A stretch of 64,000 nt of DNA from Caballeronia glebae (GTDB lineage Bacteria > Pseudomonadota > Gammaproteobacteria > Burkholderiales > Burkholderiaceae), in contig NZ_FCOJ02000012.1 of assembly GCF_001545035.1 (NCBI RefSeq), positions 1-64,000 of the forward strand, read 5' to 3'. Below are positions 9,667 to 18,232 of the stretch, piece by piece; within the stretch, counting starts at the first letter, position 1, and the number at the start of each line of letters is the position of its first letter. The notes beneath the pieces were generated by a model. It was not told the origin of the DNA, did not search any database, and saw nothing but the letters and a program-made list of their open reading frames with translations. Both the position numbers and the translations under genes were made by a program.

Positions 9667-10514
9667 CAGATCAGGTTGCGCGCCACGATCCACAGCAGGC
9701 GCGAGCGCGGCGTGCGGACACGCGTGCGCGGCAGGTCGAAACCGCGTTTGAGATTGGCGTCGAGCACGGTGCGATACGCCGCCGACATGATGCGCGGCGC
9801 GCGCACTTGCGAGCGCGGCGAGGCCGCCATGATCGCGTCGGACTGCGCGTAGTGGTTCTTCGCGCGCTCGGCGAGCACCGCGCACACGCGCGGCAGACGC
9901 GCATCGCCGACGATGGTCGCCGGATCGGTCGTCGAAATGCCTTCGCGCGCGAGCAGTTCGCGCGGCAAATAGACGCGGCCGATTTCGGCGTCTTCGTCGA
10001 TATCGCGCAGGATGTTGGTCAGTTGCAGCGCGCGCCCGAGATGGTGCGCGAGCCGCCGGCCGGCGTCCTCGTGCATCCCGAAGATTCTCACCGACAGCCG
10101 CCCGACCGCGCTCGCGACGCGATCGCAGTACAGGTCGAGCGTGGCTTCGTCGGGCGCGACGATATCGCCGGCGGCGTCCATCGCCATGCCGTCGATCACG
10201 GCCTGGAAGTCGTCGCGGGAAAGCTGGAAAGCCTGGATGTGCCGGGTGAGCGCTTCGAGCGATTTTTTCGGCGCGCCGGCGTAGCACGCGTCGATGTCCT
10301 CGCGCCAGCGGTCGAGCGCGAGCGCGCGCTCGCGGCGCGGCAGCGCGCCTTCGTCGGCGATGTCGTCGACCGCGCGGCAGAACGCGTAAATCTGGTACAT
10401 CGCGTCGCGCTGCGCAGCGGGAAGGATGCGCATCGCGAGATAGAACGAGCTTCCGGACGACGCTTTCGCGGCGTCGGGAGCAGGATCGTCGGCGATGGTG
10501 TTGGAAACGGCCAA
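9666..10514 (-). CDS. hpnD: HpnD, presqualene diphosphate synthase
   Basis: 282 aa trans-isoprenyl diphosphate synthase of the squalene/phytoene synthase family. It condenses two farnesyl diphosphates to presqualene diphosphate. The first Asp-rich motif is DDIADE (in FCRAVDDIADEG) and the second is in LQLTNILRDIDEDAEIGRVYLP. Normal length. It is the first gene of the operon; no hpnC homologue (presqualene diphosphate to hydroxysqualene) lies beside it, which is unusual because hpnC, hpnD and hpnE often travel together. Confidence 0.95.
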   Translation of the reverse strand: MAVSNTIADDPAPDAAKASSGSSFYLAMRILPAAQRDAMYQIYAFCRAVDDIADEGALPRRERALALDRWREDIDACYAGAPKKSLEALTRHIQAFQLSRDDFQAVIDGMAMDAAGDIVAPDEATLDLYCDRVASAVGRLSVRIFGMHEDAGRRLAHHLGRALQLTNILRDIDEDAEIGRVYLPRELLAREGISTTDPATIVGDARLPRVCAVLAERAKNHYAQSDAIMAASPRSQVRAPRIMSAAYRTVLDANLKRGFDLPRTRVRTPRSRLLWIVARNLI

Positions 10515-10750
10515 GACGAACTCCGCTGTGGCGCCCCCAAGGGCAAATTAAGAGATCGGGCGCCGGTCTCGGTGCAACCCGGCGCGCGCGGAACCACCTG
10601 GCGCTGAGCGGGACGATCGAAGAGGAAAGCCGGCGCAAGCCGGCTGCGACTGCGCCGGAAGCGGCAGAGAGTATATCAATACTTTGCCCTATTGCGCCGG
10701 CTCCGCGCCGGGCAAGGCGCGGCGCATCGGGCGACGCATCGGGCGTCGTT
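10515..10750. promoter_or_regulatory. Upstream region of the hpnD-hpnE-shc-hpnG operon
   Basis: 236 bp without a gene. It holds an AT-rich stretch around 10673-10695 that on the minus strand contains a TATACT-like -10 element, and a hairpin AGCCGGC-GCAA-GCCGGCT (10628-10645) with a GCAA tetraloop in the predicted 5' leader. Likely operon promoter and leader; no -35 box is convincing. Confidence 0.4.
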
Positions 10751-11692
10751 TCAGGCGAAGCCCACCGAGCGGTTGCGCCCCTCGCGCTTGGCCGTATAAA
10801 GCGCCGCATCGGCCTCGTTGATGAGCGCTTCGTATGACGACGTCACGCCGGTGCGCGCACGCGCCGCGCCGACGCTCGCCGTTACGGGCACGCGCGCGCC
10901 CTGCACGTCGACGGGCGTCTCGCCGATCTCGCGGCGCAGTTTCTCCGCGACGATCATCGCGTCCTCAAAATTCGTGCATGGCAGAAGCAGCGCGAATTCC
11001 TCGCCGCCGAAGCGCCCGAATATGTCCTGCACGCGCACGCTTTTCGCGACGCGCTCGGCCATCACGCGCAAAACCGTGTCGCCGACGAGGTGGCCGAGAT
11101 CGTCGTTGATGCGCTTGAAGTGGTCGAGATCGAAGAGCAGCATCGACAACTCGCCGCCGTAGCGATGCCAGCGCTGGAATTCGTCGCGCAGGCGCAGCTC
11201 GAAATAGCGCCGGTTCGCGATGCCGGTCAGACCGTCGCGGTCCGCGAATTCCTGCAATTTCGCGACCGCTTCGTCGCGGGCGCGCTGCATCATGCTCGCG
11301 TGCGTCACGTCGGAAATCGTCACGCAGACGGCGCGCACTTCGCGCTCCAGCGTGAGCGGCATGAAGGTGCAGTCCTGCTGCATGTAATCGACGCCGCCGG
11401 TGATCGGCCGGTCGTGATCGAATTTGAAGAGATACGGCCGCTGCTCCCACGAACTGAACGTGAAGCTGCCGAGTTGAAACACGCTTTCGACCTTGCGCGT
11501 GAACCACACGCGCGGCAGTTCCGGAAAGCTCGCGAAAATCGATTTGCCGATCACCTGCTCGGCCGTCCTGCCGCTGTGGTCCTGCATGAACCGGTTCCAC
11601 ATCAGCACGTTGAGATCGCGATCGAGCACGAAGATGCCGAAACCCACGCGCTCGATCACGAGTTCGCTGAGCGCGTGCCGCAGTTCGTCCAT
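10751..11692 (-). CDS. PAS-GGDEF diguanylate cyclase
   Basis: 313 aa cytoplasmic enzyme that makes cyclic di-GMP. An N-terminal PAS-like sensor (about residues 8-130, with GFGIFVLDRDLNVLMWNRF) is followed by a GGDEF domain (about 145-310). The active-site motif is GGEEF (229-233), and the inhibitory I-site RxxD (RVQD, 220-223) lies exactly five residues upstream, so product inhibition is expected. Start at 11692 is chosen as the first Met before the PAS domain; a GTG two codons upstream is an alternative. It is the third gene after a receiver and a CheC-like protein, suggesting signal input through that pair. Confidence 0.93.
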   Translation of the reverse strand: MDELRHALSELVIERVGFGIFVLDRDLNVLMWNRFMQDHSGRTAEQVIGKSIFASFPELPRVWFTRKVESVFQLGSFTFSSWEQRPYLFKFDHDRPITGGVDYMQQDCTFMPLTLEREVRAVCVTISDVTHASMMQRARDEAVAKLQEFADRDGLTGIANRRYFELRLRDEFQRWHRYGGELSMLLFDLDHFKRINDDLGHLVGDTVLRVMAERVAKSVRVQDIFGRFGGEEFALLLPCTNFEDAMIVAEKLRREIGETPVDVQGARVPVTASVGAARARTGVTSSYEALINEADAALYTAKREGRNRSVGFA

Positions 11693-11718
11693 GCTCACGA
11701 TGGCATCCCGTTCAGAGT

Positions 11719-12342
11719 TCAGAGGCTCGACAACAGCGCATCGAGCGCGTCGTTCAGATGCACGATGGCGTCTTCGGCCATGAGCATCACGAGGTGCGCG
11801 CGGAAACTGTGGTCTTCCAGCGCGAAATTCACTTCGAGCAGGAGCGCGGTCTTCCACGCGAGCATCGCGGGCTGGAAGACTTCATCGAGCCCGATGTCCG
11901 AGCCGAGCATGCCCGGCGGCGAAAAAATCGGCGAGCGGCCGAGGCGGTCGAGAATGCACGACACGCACGCGCCCATCAGCACCGTCGCGATATCGAAGAC
12001 GAGCTCGGTGCGCGTCGTCGTCGTGTAGGTGGATTTGGTGTAAGGGTCGTCGACGAGCGCGCACAACTGATCGACGCTGCCGCTCTTGCACAGCACGATC
12101 GCCTCGCCCTTGATGTCCGAGCGGAAGCCCTGGCGCACGGCCGTGACGGTATCCGTAATGCCGGTCATTTCGGAGAGCGCGGCGGACGCCTCGGCCACGC
12201 TCACGACGCGCACGCGCGGCACCGACAGTTCGATGAACGTGCCGAGCAGCTTCGAGAGGCGCGTCGCGGCCTGGCCCATCGCCATGTTGGCGACTTCCTG
12301 CAGCGCGTCGCGCTGATCTTCGTTGAGGGCGGCTTCAGTCAT
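11719..12342 (-). CDS. CheC-like chemotaxis phosphatase family protein
   Basis: 207 aa protein with the CheC/CheX fold signature near the N-terminus (LQEVANMAMGQAATRLSKLLG, which has the E-x2-N pattern of the phosphatase helix). The second half has a related helix (LVFDIATVLMGACVSCIL) in which the key Glu/Asn pair is not conserved, so only one active site is likely. CheC proteins dephosphorylate CheY-type receivers. Its start overlaps the end of the upstream single-domain receiver gene by 8 bp, making that receiver the obvious partner. The diguanylate cyclase follows 26 bp downstream. Confidence 0.82.
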   Translation of the reverse strand: MTEAALNEDQRDALQEVANMAMGQAATRLSKLLGTFIELSVPRVRVVSVAEASAALSEMTGITDTVTAVRQGFRSDIKGEAIVLCKSGSVDQLCALVDDPYTKSTYTTTTRTELVFDIATVLMGACVSCILDRLGRSPIFSPPGMLGSDIGLDEVFQPAMLAWKTALLLEVNFALEDHSFRAHLVMLMAEDAIVHLNDALDALLSSL

Positions 12343-12703
12343 GGAGACCGTACTCCTTCAAAACGGGGCGCAGCGCTTCGGGCGTCACCGGCTTCGGCAG
12401 GAACGCGATCGCGCCGAGCGCTCGCACGCGTTCCTGGGCCATCGGCTGAACATCGGCGGACACGACGATGACAAACGTGTTCAGGTCCTCGTGCTGCAAG
12501 GCGTCGAGGACCTGATAGCCCGTCATGTCGGGCATCGTGAGATCGAGGAACATCACCGAGGCGCGGCCCGCCCGATAGTGCTCAAGGGCCTCGCGGCCGT
12601 TGGTCGCGTAGGAGATCTCGACGTCCCAGTCCGGGGGCAGCGCGCGCGTCAGCACCCGGCGCGCGAGCAGTGAATCATCGGCAATGACAATCGGCAACGG
12701 CAT
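12335..12703 (-). CDS. Single-domain CheY-like response regulator
   Basis: 122 aa receiver with no output domain. The acidic pocket (IADDS), the phospho-acceptor Asp in MFLDLTMPDMTG, the Ser/Thr switch (VVSAD) and the Lys in FLPKPVTPEAL are all present. It is first in a three-gene unit with the CheC-like protein and the diguanylate cyclase, and overlaps the former by 8 bp. It probably carries phosphate from an unlinked kinase to that pair. Confidence 0.93.
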   Translation of the reverse strand: MPLPIVIADDSLLARRVLTRALPPDWDVEISYATNGREALEHYRAGRASVMFLDLTMPDMTGYQVLDALQHEDLNTFVIVVSADVQPMAQERVRALGAIAFLPKPVTPEALRPVLKEYGLHD

Positions 12704-13512
12704 GGTCGGCAGGATCTTTTAGGCGGTTTTCGGGCTGAGGACGGTCGCGTCGATACGCACGACAGGCCCTCGTATTGATTACGGCATCCGCGCGGAGATC
12801 TTTAGGCAATCTTCACGGCAGAACCGGCGTGAGCCCTCTCGCCCGGCGGGAATGCGGACGCTGTCGGAGATGCAGTTCGGCGGCGATGAGCCAGGCGCGG
12901 CGGCTGTGGACGTAGGCGCGCCACGCGGCGGGCGGGCGCTGGGTGATCAGCGTGCGCCCCTCGCGCGATGCATATTGGCTCTCGATCGGCGTCATGTTGC
13001 CTGCCCCGTGCGTGATCCGGCGGTGCCGGACCGTGGCCTTCTTTTTCCTCGCTCGGTCGCGCCGCCCGCTGGCGTCTGGCCGTGCGGGCTGTACTTCTCC
13101 CCGACGCGCGCCGGGAGGCTCTCTTGTATTCTCCGGCCGACGCTCTGAACGGCGTGTGAGGTCGAAGGATTGCATTGTCGGACGATCAGAATGTCAAAGC
13201 AACTCGTTGGGGCGTCAAGCGAGAATTAATATGATGAAATAAGGTTTAAATCGGGCGAATTTCACTCAACGCTTTCCGGTCCCATACGTTCCATGCTTTT
13301 GTGTACGTTTGCGCTTCCAATAATCTCGCTAACTGCTCGGCACAACCGAGGCTTTCCTCGACTCGCAAAGCGCCGCACGGCCCGTCTTCCGGCATGTTTT
13401 GTGCGTCCTAGTCGCGGTTACACCGCTAACGCCCGTCCAGCCGCGCGCGCACGTCCGCCCGCGCGTCCGGAAGGCATGGACTACGAGTAAGTTTTCCAAT
13501 TCGCTGCCAAAA
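12704..13512. other. Long spacer between receiver operon and hybrid kinase
   Basis: About 800 bp with at most one small gene candidate (12813-12995, minus). The part from about 13200 to 13330 is clearly AT-richer (ATTAATATGATGAAATAAGG) and probably contains the promoter of the hybrid kinase. No terminator, repeat or RNA gene was recognised. A 65-codon plus frame at 13293-13490 is not supported as a gene. Confidence 0.5.
12813..12995 (-). CDS. Possible small basic protein, hypothetical
   Basis: 60-codon frame starting MTPIESQYASREG with an AGG-containing ribosome-binding-like sequence about 7 bases upstream. The product is basic and Arg-rich, with no signal peptide or membrane segment. I do not recognise it. 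The start codon context and the gap around it favour a gene, while the Arg-rich composition is also what random frames in this GC-rich DNA give, so existence is uncertain. Confidence 0.3.
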   Translation of the reverse strand: MTPIESQYASREGRTLITQRPPAAWRAYVHSRRAWLIAAELHLRQRPHSRRARGLTPVLP

Positions 13513-15774
13513 ATGACGCCGCAACGTGAGGAGTCCGATGCCGGTCCTGCCGCGCAGTCACGGCAGGAGGAACCGCCTTTCCCGGTGGTGCCCGAGCGCA
13601 ATTTCGCGGCGCAACGCCTCACGCTCTACGCGCTGCTCGTCGCGGCGATCGTGCTGCCTTGCGTGTATGTCGCCGTCACCGCGTATAGCGATTACCACGC
13701 GCGCGTCGCCGACGCCTCCGATCTCGTCGCGCGCAATGCCCGCCTCGCGGAAGAGCACGCGCTCAAGGTCTTCGATCTGAACGTGACGCTCAACGAACGC
13801 ATCGTCGATTTGCTCGATGATCTCGACGCCGAAGCGATCCGCCACGAGAGCGCCACGATTCACCAGCGCCTCAAGTCGATCAGCGATAGTTATCAGCAGG
13901 TCGCGGCGGCATCCGTATTCGGCGCCGACGGCAAGCTGCTCGCGACGAGCCGCGTCTGGCCGACGCCCGATATCTCGGTTGCGGAGCGCGACGACTTCGC
14001 CGACCTGCGCGCCAGTAAGCAGAACCAGCAGATTTCCCGCGTGATGATCGGCCGCGTCGCGGGCGAGCAGGTGTTCAACACGGCGATCGCGCGGCGCACG
14101 CCGAAGGGCGCGTTCGACGGCATGGTGTCGATCGCGCTGCGGCCGGCGTATTTCAGCGCGTTCTATCGCGAACTGATTGGCGACAATCCGAGCGTCTCGC
14201 TCGGCCTGTCGCGCGCGGACGGCGAAGTGCTCGCGTGGTATCCACCGCGCCCGCCGGATCGCATGGCGCTCGCGGCCAGTTCGCCGCTGCGCGAGGCGTA
14301 CCGCGCCGGACGCCGAAGCGGCGTCGTGAAAATGATCTCCGGGCTGGACGACCAGTTGAAGATCGTCGCGTTCCGGCGCGTCGGCACATATCCGCTCTAC
14401 GTGTCGAGCGGCTATCCGATCGCGACGATCTGGTCCGCGTGGTGGAAGCATCTGAGCGTGCTCGCGCTCTCGATCTTCGCGCCGTGCGTCGTGCTGTGGG
14501 GCGTGATCGCGCAATCGCTGCGGCGTCTCGCGACCGAAGAGGAAGCGTGGGAGCGCTGGCAGGCCGAAGCGTCGATGCGCCGCTCGATCGAATCCGCGTA
14601 TCGGCAGGCGCGCAAGATGGAAGCGCTCGGCAATCTCGTCGGCAGCGTGGCGCACGACTTCAACAATCTGCTGATGATCGTCTCCACTAACGTGCAGATC
14701 GCGCGGCGGCGCGGCGCGCCCGGCCTCGACCGCGAACTCACGGCGATGGAACGCGCGTTGAAAAGCGGCCAGTCGCTCACGCGGCAACTGCTGGGCGTCG
14801 CGCGCAAGCAGCCGTTGCGAAGCGAGATCATCGTCATCGGCAAATGGGTGCCGGCGGGCCGCGAGTTGCTGCGCGCGTCGCTCGGCGCGAAGGTCGCGCT
14901 CAATGTCGAGGTCGCGCCGGACGTGTGGGCGATCCGCGTCGATCCGGCGGAACTGGAACTCGCGCTCATCAACGTGGCGGTGAACGCGCGCGACGCGATG
15001 CCCAACGGCGGCACGTTCACCGTGCGCGCCGACAACGTGCGCTTTCGTCACGAGGACGGCTTTCCGATCACCGGCGAATTCGTGCAGATCGCGCTGGAAG
15101 ACAACGGCTTCGGCATGAACGCCGAAGTGCTCGGGCGCGCGTTCGAGCCGCTTTTCACGACCAAGCCGAAAGGCATGGGCACGGGCCTCGGCCTGCCACA
15201 GGTGTTCGCGTTCTGCGAGCGGGCGGGCGGGCTTGCGACCATCGACAGCGCGATCGGCGCGGGAACGGCGGTGCGCCTGTATCTGCCGCGCGCGGCGGCG
15301 AGCGCGACGGGCGCGGCCGCGAAGGACGAACAGGCGGCGGCGCAGGAAGCGGACGGCCTGCGCGTGCTGCTCGTCGAGGACAACGAGGAGGTCGCCGCCG
15401 GCACCGAGGCGCTGCTCACGATGATGGGCCACCACGTCACCTACGTCTTCAACGCCGACGCCGCCGCCACGGTTCTCGAAGCGGCCCGCGCCGGTGCTTC
15501 GACCGGTTTCCCGTTCGACGTCGTGCTCTCCGACATCCACATGCCGGGACAGATGAACGGCATCGATCTCGCCGAGATGTTGCAGCGCTTCGAGCCGCGC
15601 ATTCCGGTGATTCTCGTCACGGGCCACGCCGAGGAACTCGACCGCGCAAGACAGGTTGGCGCGCGCGTCTTGTCGAAGCCATTCGACATCGCGCTGCTCG
15701 ACTCGCTCCTGCGCGCGATTCGCGACGGCGCGACGCCGTCCGACCTGCGCGCGGCACGCCCCGTCGATCGTTGA
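13513..15774 (+). CDS. Hybrid sensor histidine kinase with C-terminal receiver
   Basis: About 753 aa. Order: cytoplasmic N-terminus, membrane helix (about 36-57), periplasmic Cache-type sensor (about 60-305, with VFGADGKLLATSRVWP), second helix (about 313-334), HisKA with phospho-His381 (GSVAHDFNNLL), HATPase (NARDAMPNGG near 491-500, DNGFGM near 530-535, then GTGLGL near 556-561), and a receiver with Asp674 (VLSDIHMPG). The AHDFNNLL type of H-box is typical of kinases that pass phosphate through an attached receiver. No DNA-binding domain is present, so a histidine phosphotransfer protein or separate regulator elsewhere is needed. The start is uncertain: 13513 lacks a good ribosome-binding site, and the frame is open about 38 codons further upstream. 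Confidence 0.9.
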   Translation: MTPQREESDAGPAAQSRQEEPPFPVVPERNFAAQRLTLYALLVAAIVLPCVYVAVTAYSDYHARVADASDLVARNARLAEEHALKVFDLNVTLNERIVDLLDDLDAEAIRHESATIHQRLKSISDSYQQVAAASVFGADGKLLATSRVWPTPDISVAERDDFADLRASKQNQQISRVMIGRVAGEQVFNTAIARRTPKGAFDGMVSIALRPAYFSAFYRELIGDNPSVSLGLSRADGEVLAWYPPRPPDRMALAASSPLREAYRAGRRSGVVKMISGLDDQLKIVAFRRVGTYPLYVSSGYPIATIWSAWWKHLSVLALSIFAPCVVLWGVIAQSLRRLATEEEAWERWQAEASMRRSIESAYRQARKMEALGNLVGSVAHDFNNLLMIVSTNVQIARRRGAPGLDRELTAMERALKSGQSLTRQLLGVARKQPLRSEIIVIGKWVPAGRELLRASLGAKVALNVEVAPDVWAIRVDPAELELALINVAVNARDAMPNGGTFTVRADNVRFRHEDGFPITGEFVQIALEDNGFGMNAEVLGRAFEPLFTTKPKGMGTGLGLPQVFAFCERAGGLATIDSAIGAGTAVRLYLPRAAASATGAAAKDEQAAAQEADGLRVLLVEDNEEVAAGTEALLTMMGHHVTYVFNADAAATVLEAARAGASTGFPFDVVLSDIHMPGQMNGIDLAEMLQRFEPRIPVILVTGHAEELDRARQVGARVLSKPFDIALLDSLLRAIRDGATPSDLRAARPVDR

Positions 15775-15951
15775 ATCGGGCGCGCCGCAATCGGTTTTTG
15801 CACGCGCGTTTGTAAAAGCGCCGCCATCTTTCCCGCGCTATCCCGCGCGCGCCGGTCCATGCGCATCCGGCACGCGAGTTGCATGGATGTCGGCATGTAC
15901 GGCGACGGTCGTCGCCGATTTTCGGAATTCGCCCATCCGCAGGAGGCGTAC

Positions 15952-17328
15952 ATGCGACACACCGTCATCGGAGTTTTCGACACCTTTGCGCAAGCCGAGG
16001 ACGCGCGCGCGGCGCTGATCGTCGCCGGCTTCTCGCGCTCGGATATCGAACTTGAGGCCAATCCCAAGCGCGACGACGCAGCCGCGCAGTCCGACATGCC
16101 CGATGCCGTCACGCATCAGGAGCCGGGCGTGCTCGCCAACATCGAGCGCTTTTTCAGCATGCTCTTCGGCGGACGCGATCAACCGCCGGAAGTCGCGCAC
16201 TATTCCGAAGCCGTGCGACGCGGCGCGATCCTCGTCGCCGTCGATACGCCGAGCGTCGAGCAGGCCGACGTCGCGCGCGCGACGCTGAGCAGCCAGGGCG
16301 CGATCGATATCGATGAACGCGCGGCAAGCTGGACGACGCTCGAACGCGGCGCGCCGGAAGTGCCCGCCGCGGCCGCCGACGACCGCGATCATTCGGTACT
16401 CGACGAACTGGGACTCGGACGCGGCAGCGCGGTGCCGGGACGTGAGCCGGTGAACGATCCGGAGATGACGCCGTCACGCGCGCGGGCTTATCCGCGTGCC
16501 GATCTCGGCGATCCGGCCGCGGTCACGCCGCGCGATTACGTGAGCGATCCCGCCGACGATTTGCTAATGCCGCGCGGCGGCATGCAATCGCAGTCTTCGC
16601 AATCCCAGTCGCAATCCCAGTCGCAATCCCAATCGATGATGAGCGATGCCGAACGCGCCGCGCGCGATCCGCTTGCCGGACGCGATCCGGTCACGGGCCG
16701 CGATCCGTTCGCGACGACCGGCATCGATCCGCTTGCCGATCCGCTCGCGGCGCGCACGGAATTGGCGGGTGACTCGCTGTCCGAGCGCGGCGCCATTGCG
16801 GGCCGCGATCCGCTGCGCACGACAGGCGCCGCGCCGACGGACCGCGATCCGCTGCCCGGTGTGCGCACCGACACGGGTTCCGAATGGCGATCGGTCGAAC
16901 CGCTCAGTCCGCTCGACGAACCGGCGACGCCGTACCAACCGGGCTCGACGCGCGCGGCGGGGTCGTCGCCCGATCCGGTCATCGCTTCGGCGGGGACGCA
17001 GGCGGGCGGTCCGGTCGGCCCGGCTCCCACGGCGAATCCGCAAAACGTGCCCAACGAGTACATGGAGTATGAAGAGGACTTCCGCGCCGATTACGTGACG
17101 AAGTATTCGGCGACGGGCGAGCCCTACGAGGACTATCAGGGCGCGTACCGTTACGGCGCGACGCTCGGCAACGACGACCGTTATCGCAGCCGCGCGTGGG
17201 ACGATCAGATGGAATACGAGATGCGCCGCGACTGGGAAAGCAGCCATCCGGAAGGCGATACGTGGGAGCGCTTTAAGGCCGCGATCCGTCACGGCTGGGA
17301 TCGCGTGACGGGACATCATCACGTCTGA
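15952..17328 (+). CDS. General-stress-type (GSP17M-like) protein with low-complexity middle
   Basis: 458 aa. The N-terminus (about 1-100) matches the general stress protein 17M-like fold: HTVIGVFDTFAQAEDARAAL, a helix pair, and GAILVAVDTPSVEQADVARATL. The middle is low-complexity: a (QS)n tract encoded by 12-bp repeats (16585-16635) and many (R)DPL/GRDP repeats. The C-terminal about 90 residues are aromatic and charged (EYMEYEEDFRADYV, then WESSHPEGDTWERFKAAIRHGWDRVTG), resembling conserved tails of proteobacterial stress proteins. A strong AGGAGG lies at the right distance from the start. No signal peptide. Function unknown, stress-related by family. Confidence 0.85.
   Translation: MRHTVIGVFDTFAQAEDARAALIVAGFSRSDIELEANPKRDDAAAQSDMPDAVTHQEPGVLANIERFFSMLFGGRDQPPEVAHYSEAVRRGAILVAVDTPSVEQADVARATLSSQGAIDIDERAASWTTLERGAPEVPAAAADDRDHSVLDELGLGRGSAVPGREPVNDPEMTPSRARAYPRADLGDPAAVTPRDYVSDPADDLLMPRGGMQSQSSQSQSQSQSQSQSMMSDAERAARDPLAGRDPVTGRDPFATTGIDPLADPLAARTELAGDSLSERGAIAGRDPLRTTGAAPTDRDPLPGVRTDTGSEWRSVEPLSPLDEPATPYQPGSTRAAGSSPDPVIASAGTQAGGPVGPAPTANPQNVPNEYMEYEEDFRADYVTKYSATGEPYEDYQGAYRYGATLGNDDRYRSRAWDDQMEYEMRRDWESSHPEGDTWERFKAAIRHGWDRVTGHHHV
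16585..16635 (+). repeat. 12-bp in-frame repeats encoding a (QS)n tract
   Basis: Three tandem copies of CAATCCCAGTCG (16600-16635, last copy with one change) preceded by degenerate copies. The unit is a multiple of three, so slippage changes the length of the Gln-Ser tract without breaking the frame. Confidence 0.85.
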
Positions 17329-17350
17329 GTTCCGAGTCCGCTAATGAAGA

Positions 17351-17375
17351 CGGCCCGCTCGCGCGGGCCGTTTTT
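17351..17375 (+). terminator. Intrinsic terminator after the GSP17M-like gene
   Basis: 8-bp perfect stem CGGCCCGC/GCGGGCCG with a 4-base loop, followed by five T. It ends the plus-strand stress-type gene and lies just before the convergent FMN reductase gene. Confidence 0.85.
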
Positions 17376-17394
17376 GCGTGTGGACGGTGAGCGC

Positions 17395-17946
17395 TTATGC
17401 CGCCCGATCACGCACCCATGCGACATATTTTTCCATGAACGTCTGCAAATACTTGCGCGTGTCTTCGCTCACGATATTGCCGTTCTCGTCGATGCGCTTT
17501 TCGTCGTGCTTGATGTACATCTCCGGCTGATTCATCAGCACGATGTCGAGATACGCGCACACGCCGCGCAGATGCGACTGAGCGATCGCCGTGCCGATCG
17601 CCCCCACCGACGTCCCGATGATCGCGCCAGGCTTGCCGCCCCACGCGCTTTGCCCCCACGGACGCGAGCCCCAGTCGAGCGCGTTTTTGAGCACGCCGGG
17701 AATCGAGCGGTTGTATTCCGGCGTGACGATGAGCAGGCCGTTTGCATCGGCGATCTTCTGCTTGAACGCGCGCGCGGCTTCGGGAAAATCGCTGTCGTAA
17801 TCCTGGCTGTAAAGCGGCAGGCTGCCGATGTCGAGAAACTCGAACGAGAAATCGTCCGGCGCAAGCGAAACGAGCGCGTGCGCGAGCTGCTTGTTGAACG
17901 AACCGCGCCGCAGGCTACCAACGACCACCGCGATTTTTAAGGCCAT
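17395..17946 (-). CDS. NADPH-dependent FMN reductase (ChrR/YieF type)
   Basis: 183 aa flavodoxin-like oxidoreductase. The FMN phosphate-binding loop is near the N-terminus (VVGSLRRGSFNKQLA). The middle has the family motif LLIVTPEYNRSIPGVLKNALDWGSR and then PGAIIGTSVGAIGTAIAQSHLR. Such enzymes reduce quinones, chromate or azo compounds with NAD(P)H. Length is normal. It is monocistronic, with a 525-bp gap upstream that contains the DnaA-box palindrome. Substrate is not predictable. Confidence 0.93.
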   Translation of the reverse strand: MALKIAVVVGSLRRGSFNKQLAHALVSLAPDDFSFEFLDIGSLPLYSQDYDSDFPEAARAFKQKIADANGLLIVTPEYNRSIPGVLKNALDWGSRPWGQSAWGGKPGAIIGTSVGAIGTAIAQSHLRGVCAYLDIVLMNQPEMYIKHDEKRIDENGNIVSEDTRKYLQTFMEKYVAWVRDRAA

Positions 17947-18161
17947 GACATCTTCCCCGTGAAAGGATGAAAAGGTGGATAAGGCGGACGACGAACCGCT
18001 CCGGAAACGCCGTCCTCAGACGACGCGCGTGCACATGATAGGCGCATCGCGAGGCAATCGTCTTGAGTGTTCGCGGACCAGCGCGGACTATTTTTGCGAC
18101 GAATCAAGCAATCTACCTTGCGCCGCGCCACAACGCGGTTCGCGGTCAGCTATCCCCATGT

Positions 18162-18184
18162 TTATCCACAGAAACTGTGGATAA
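18162..18184. promoter_or_regulatory. Inverted pair of perfect DnaA boxes
   Basis: TTATCCACAG, three A, then CTGTGGATAA: two full-consensus DnaA boxes (TTATCCACA) facing each other with 10-bp arms. Each matches the strongest known DnaA site class exactly. Possible DnaA titration, regulation or replication-control site; there are no dnaA, rep or par genes here to support an origin. Confidence 0.65.
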
Positions 18185-18205
18185 GTCGAGAGTAACTTCC
18201 ATTCC

Positions 18206-18232
18206 GTTTAGTTTCTGATTCATAAACGAAAC
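18206..18232. repeat. Imperfect inverted repeat in AT-rich DNA
   Basis: GTTTAGTTT and AAACGAAAC (8 of 9 bases complementary) with a 9-base spacer, 21 bp to the right of the DnaA-box pair. Symmetric arms and spacing suggest a dimeric regulator site; identity unknown. Confidence 0.4.

Noticed and set aside
13293..13490. 65-codon plus-strand frame before the hybrid kinase
   Set aside because: No ribosome-binding site, Arg/Pro/Ala-rich, no signal or fold.
13558..15627. Long minus-strand frame opposite the hybrid histidine kinase
   Set aside because: Antisense composition (Arg, His, Asp repeats), while the plus frame has full kinase motifs.
18162..18232. Replication origin at the DnaA-box pair
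   Set aside because: No dnaA, rep, parAB, or clear iterons or AT-rich unwinding element beside it; kept only as a DnaA-site observation.
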